From Bacillota bacterium (GTDB taxonomy: Bacteria; Bacillota; Clostridia; Peptostreptococcales; Anaerovoracaceae): 64,000 nt of DNA. This document shows, piece after piece, positions 62,315 through 64,000 of the stretch (positions are counted from its first letter, which is position 1; the number at the start of each line of letters is the position of its first letter). The stretch is taken from the NCBI GenBank assembly GCA_017459895.1, contig JAFUCA010000002.1:62001-126000 (forward strand), in the 5' to 3' direction. The translations under genes and the position numbers were made by a program. The notes below the pieces were generated by a model, which was not told the DNA's origin, made no database searches, and saw only the letters and a list, made by a program, of their open reading frames with translations.

Positions 62315-63009
62315 TGCTGCCCCACCTCCTGCCGGACATCCTGCGCCGCCTTCTGCTGCTGCAGCTGCCGGTAGATCTTCTTTCGCTCCGCCGCCTGCAC
62401 GTTCAGGATGGTCTCCATGATCGTCTGCGTCCAGGACATATACTGCTCGTACCAGCCTTTGCGAATGCCGGAGATGAAGTAGGACACCGCGCCGCTGACC
62501 AGGCCGGCGATGGTGGTATCAAAAGCGATCATCAGCGAATCGGACAGGGTCTTCGTGTCCCCCTGCCCCAGGGCGATCAGACCCGGGCCCAGCGGAATCA
62601 GCGTTCCCATCAGGCCGAACATGGGCGCGATCCTGGCCACCAGATCCGTCACCTTGACGATGCGCCGGTAACGGTACTCCTCATCCGCCGCCATCTGCCG
62701 TGCCAGGGCTTCCCGCAGATCATCGGGCAGCGTTGTCCGCTTCACCACTTCCTGGTACGCCTTCTTCTGCCGGGGGAGCATACCGCTGTCATCAATGATC
62801 TTCTCCACATCCCGGATGCTCTTGCCGTGGAGGCTATCCACCAGCTCGGGGATGCTGACCTTGAGAGCCCGCCGCTCCGTCAGCGCCTCCACGATAAATC
62901 CCCCCAGCATGACGATGGTCAGCAGGATCAGCAGCAGCAGTATGATGACCGTCGGGATCTGCAAGGATCCTGCGACTACCCGCAATGTATCGATTACTAC
63001 GCTTGACAT
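62311..63009 (-). CDS. MotA/TolQ/ExbB-type proton channel (copy 2)
   Basis: A 232-residue protein aligning along its whole length with the first 220 residues of copy 1: IPTVIILLLLILLTIVML, RIAPMFGLMGTLIPLGPGLIALG, IAFDTTIAGLVSGAVSY. It lacks the Ala/Gln/Pro-rich tail. An 11-base piece of the dispersed motif sits at the same codons (K-G-W) as in copy 1. Confidence 0.92.
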   Translation of the reverse strand: MSSVVIDTLRVVAGSLQIPTVIILLLLILLTIVMLGGFIVEALTERRALKVSIPELVDSLHGKSIRDVEKIIDDSGMLPRQKKAYQEVVKRTTLPDDLREALARQMAADEEYRYRRIVKVTDLVARIAPMFGLMGTLIPLGPGLIALGQGDTKTLSDSLMIAFDTTIAGLVSGAVSYFISGIRKGWYEQYMSWTQTIMETILNVQAAERKKIYRQLQQQKAAQDVRQEVGQQ

Positions 63010-63027
63010 GTGAACTCCTTCCTGATG

Positions 63028-64000
63028 TTACGGCCGGTGTTTCCAGCCTTTGATGATCTGTCGGAACCGGCGGAACCGAATGAATCCGCCCGCGCCCGCC
63101 GCCGCGATAGCAGTACCTGCCGCGCCCGCCGCCGTGCCCGGCGAATAGTCCCGCTGCTTTTCCAGCGATGCTGTGTCCTCCGTCATCGCCCGCTCCTCGG
63201 CGGTCTCCGGCGGCTCTTCACTGATCTGTCCTCCCAGACTGATCTCCCGCAGCTGCACCGTGGACCGCGTCTGCTCCGAAAACGATGCCTTCTGGCTCGC
63301 CCTGGTCTGCGCGTCCTGCTCCCGGGTGGCCTTCATCGTCTGCCGGGCAGCCCGGGTCGTTTTTTTTGTCGCCTCCGGCTTCGGCTCCTTCTTCTTCGGC
63401 TCTCCGGTCCCGTTGATGGTGACCGAAGCGCTCATGCCGTTCTCCGCAGTGACCGTGATGGTGACCTTGCCCGCCTTGAGAATGGTCACGTTGCCCTCCG
63501 AATCGACTGTGGCAACCGAGGGATCGCTGGACTTCCACCGAAGCTTTCCCAGCGTCCGGCCGAATTCATCCGCAAACAGCTGATCCCCGTCGATATAGAT
63601 CTGCAGCTTCGTCACGCTGCCCACCTTCAGATCGGAGCCGGCCGGATCGATCCCGATACCGGTGACCGGCGAGCCGCTTAAGGTCACATCGATGCCGTAA
63701 ATGCTGTGCACCGAGTCCATCGAGGAAACATCCCCGCCGTCCTGGCCCGGCCGCGTCTGCACGCCTTCCGCCAGGGGCGTCTGGCCCATGCAGAACCGGT
63801 AGGTCTGCTTCGTTCCCTGGGACAGATCCTCCGCATAAACGCCCGGCGCTTTCGTCGCCCCGAAGGTCAGGGCCAGAATCGACGGAACCTCATAGCCGCC
63901 CTCCAGCGCCCCGGGGAGCGGTGTCAGGGTCTTGCCGTCATCGCTTCGCTCATAGGCCGATGACAGATTCGGATAATAGAACCTGCCCCCGAAGCTCAGA
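63028..64000 (-). CDS. Ig-domain surface protein of channel module 2 (5' end outside window)
   Basis: The frame is open from the window edge to the stop at 63028, giving at least 324 residues. The visible part starts in an ectodomain (RFYYPNLSSAYERSDDGKTL), has a Big_2-type Ig domain (VDSEGNVTILKAGKVTITVT), a charged linker and, near the end, a Gly/Ala helix (GTAAGAAGTAIAAAGAGG) followed by basic residues (FIRFRRFRQIIKGWKHRP). This is the same architecture as the Ig protein at 26343-27911. It lies 18 bp upstream of the channel gene. Confidence 0.82.
   Translation of the reverse strand, partial: LSFGGRFYYPNLSSAYERSDDGKTLTPLPGALEGGYEVPSILALTFGATKAPGVYAEDLSQGTKQTYRFCMGQTPLAEGVQTRPGQDGGDVSSMDSVHSIYGIDVTLSGSPVTGIGIDPAGSDLKVGSVTKLQIYIDGDQLFADEFGRTLGKLRWKSSDPSVATVDSEGNVTILKAGKVTITVTAENGMSASVTINGTGEPKKKEPKPEATKKTTRAARQTMKATREQDAQTRASQKASFSEQTRSTVQLREISLGGQISEEPPETAEERAMTEDTASLEKQRDYSPGTAAGAAGTAIAAAGAGGFIRFRRFRQIIKGWKHRP

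Overview
The window comes from a GC-rich anaerobic Firmicute, most likely a clostridium. The signs are a Rex redox repressor, CIRCE-controlled groESL, a free 2[4Fe-4S] ferredoxin, ECF-type riboflavin uptake, an aldehyde ferredoxin oxidoreductase, large secreted proteins with Ig-like or Fn3-like tails, and clean sigma-A promoters with Gram-positive ribosome binding sites. I cannot name the family from sequence alone. Nearly every gene lies on the minus strand; the exceptions are the first three genes, a small ferredoxin and one MFS transporter.

Layout. 1-2 kb: the end of an SMR exporter and a permease with a small partner. 2-7.2 kb: a HipA-like/HTH operon, then a MerR, DUF4125, DUF4037 and TPR cassette headed by a deleted dehydrogenase remnant. 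7.5-11.9 kb: groESL, a P-loop/Asp23-like protein, ferredoxin, rex, acpP. 11.9-17.6 kb: an ABC-F ATPase, then tsaD, rimI, tsaB and tsaE (tRNA t6A synthesis), and a RibU-like transporter. 17.7-21.7 kb: two secreted proteins, one a subtilase. 21.8-29.6 kb: molybdoenzyme accessory genes (nucleotidyltransferase-phosphatase fusion, XdhC, methyltransferase, MoeA-like) flanking a TolQ/ExbB-like channel, a DUF2149 protein and an Ig-domain surface protein. 30.1-45.1 kb: a surface and uptake locus with binding proteins, a FecCD/BtuC-type ABC importer, MoxR, DUF58 and DUF4129 proteins and a giant beta-helix adhesin. 45.1-52.5 kb: a cytosolic ModA-like protein, an MFS carrier, a PD-(D/E)XK-like protein and an ABC/FtsX exporter. 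52.9-60.8 kb: one long operon for an aldehyde ferredoxin oxidoreductase with its polyferredoxin, MoaD-like carrier, ThiF/MoeB-like enzyme, MobB and two MoeA proteins, preceded by a structured leader ending in an intrinsic terminator. 61.5-64 kb: a second channel, DUF2149 and Ig-protein module with a lipoprotein.

Two non-coding patterns stand out. First, a 13-mer, ATGCAAAGGCTGG, occurs 15 times exactly (about 0.002 expected by chance), plus many one- or two-base variants. It appears in both orientations, inside genes in several reading frames and between genes, much like the DNA uptake sequences of Neisseria and Haemophilus, which are not known in Firmicutes. Second, six intergenic regions hold arrays of short inverted arms. 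Each array has its own arm sequence (two share one), but left-to-right arm starts are nearly always 31-33 bp apart and units repeat at whole helical turns. The arrays begin shortly after the stop codon of the upstream gene. Neither pattern matches a feature class I know in this group.
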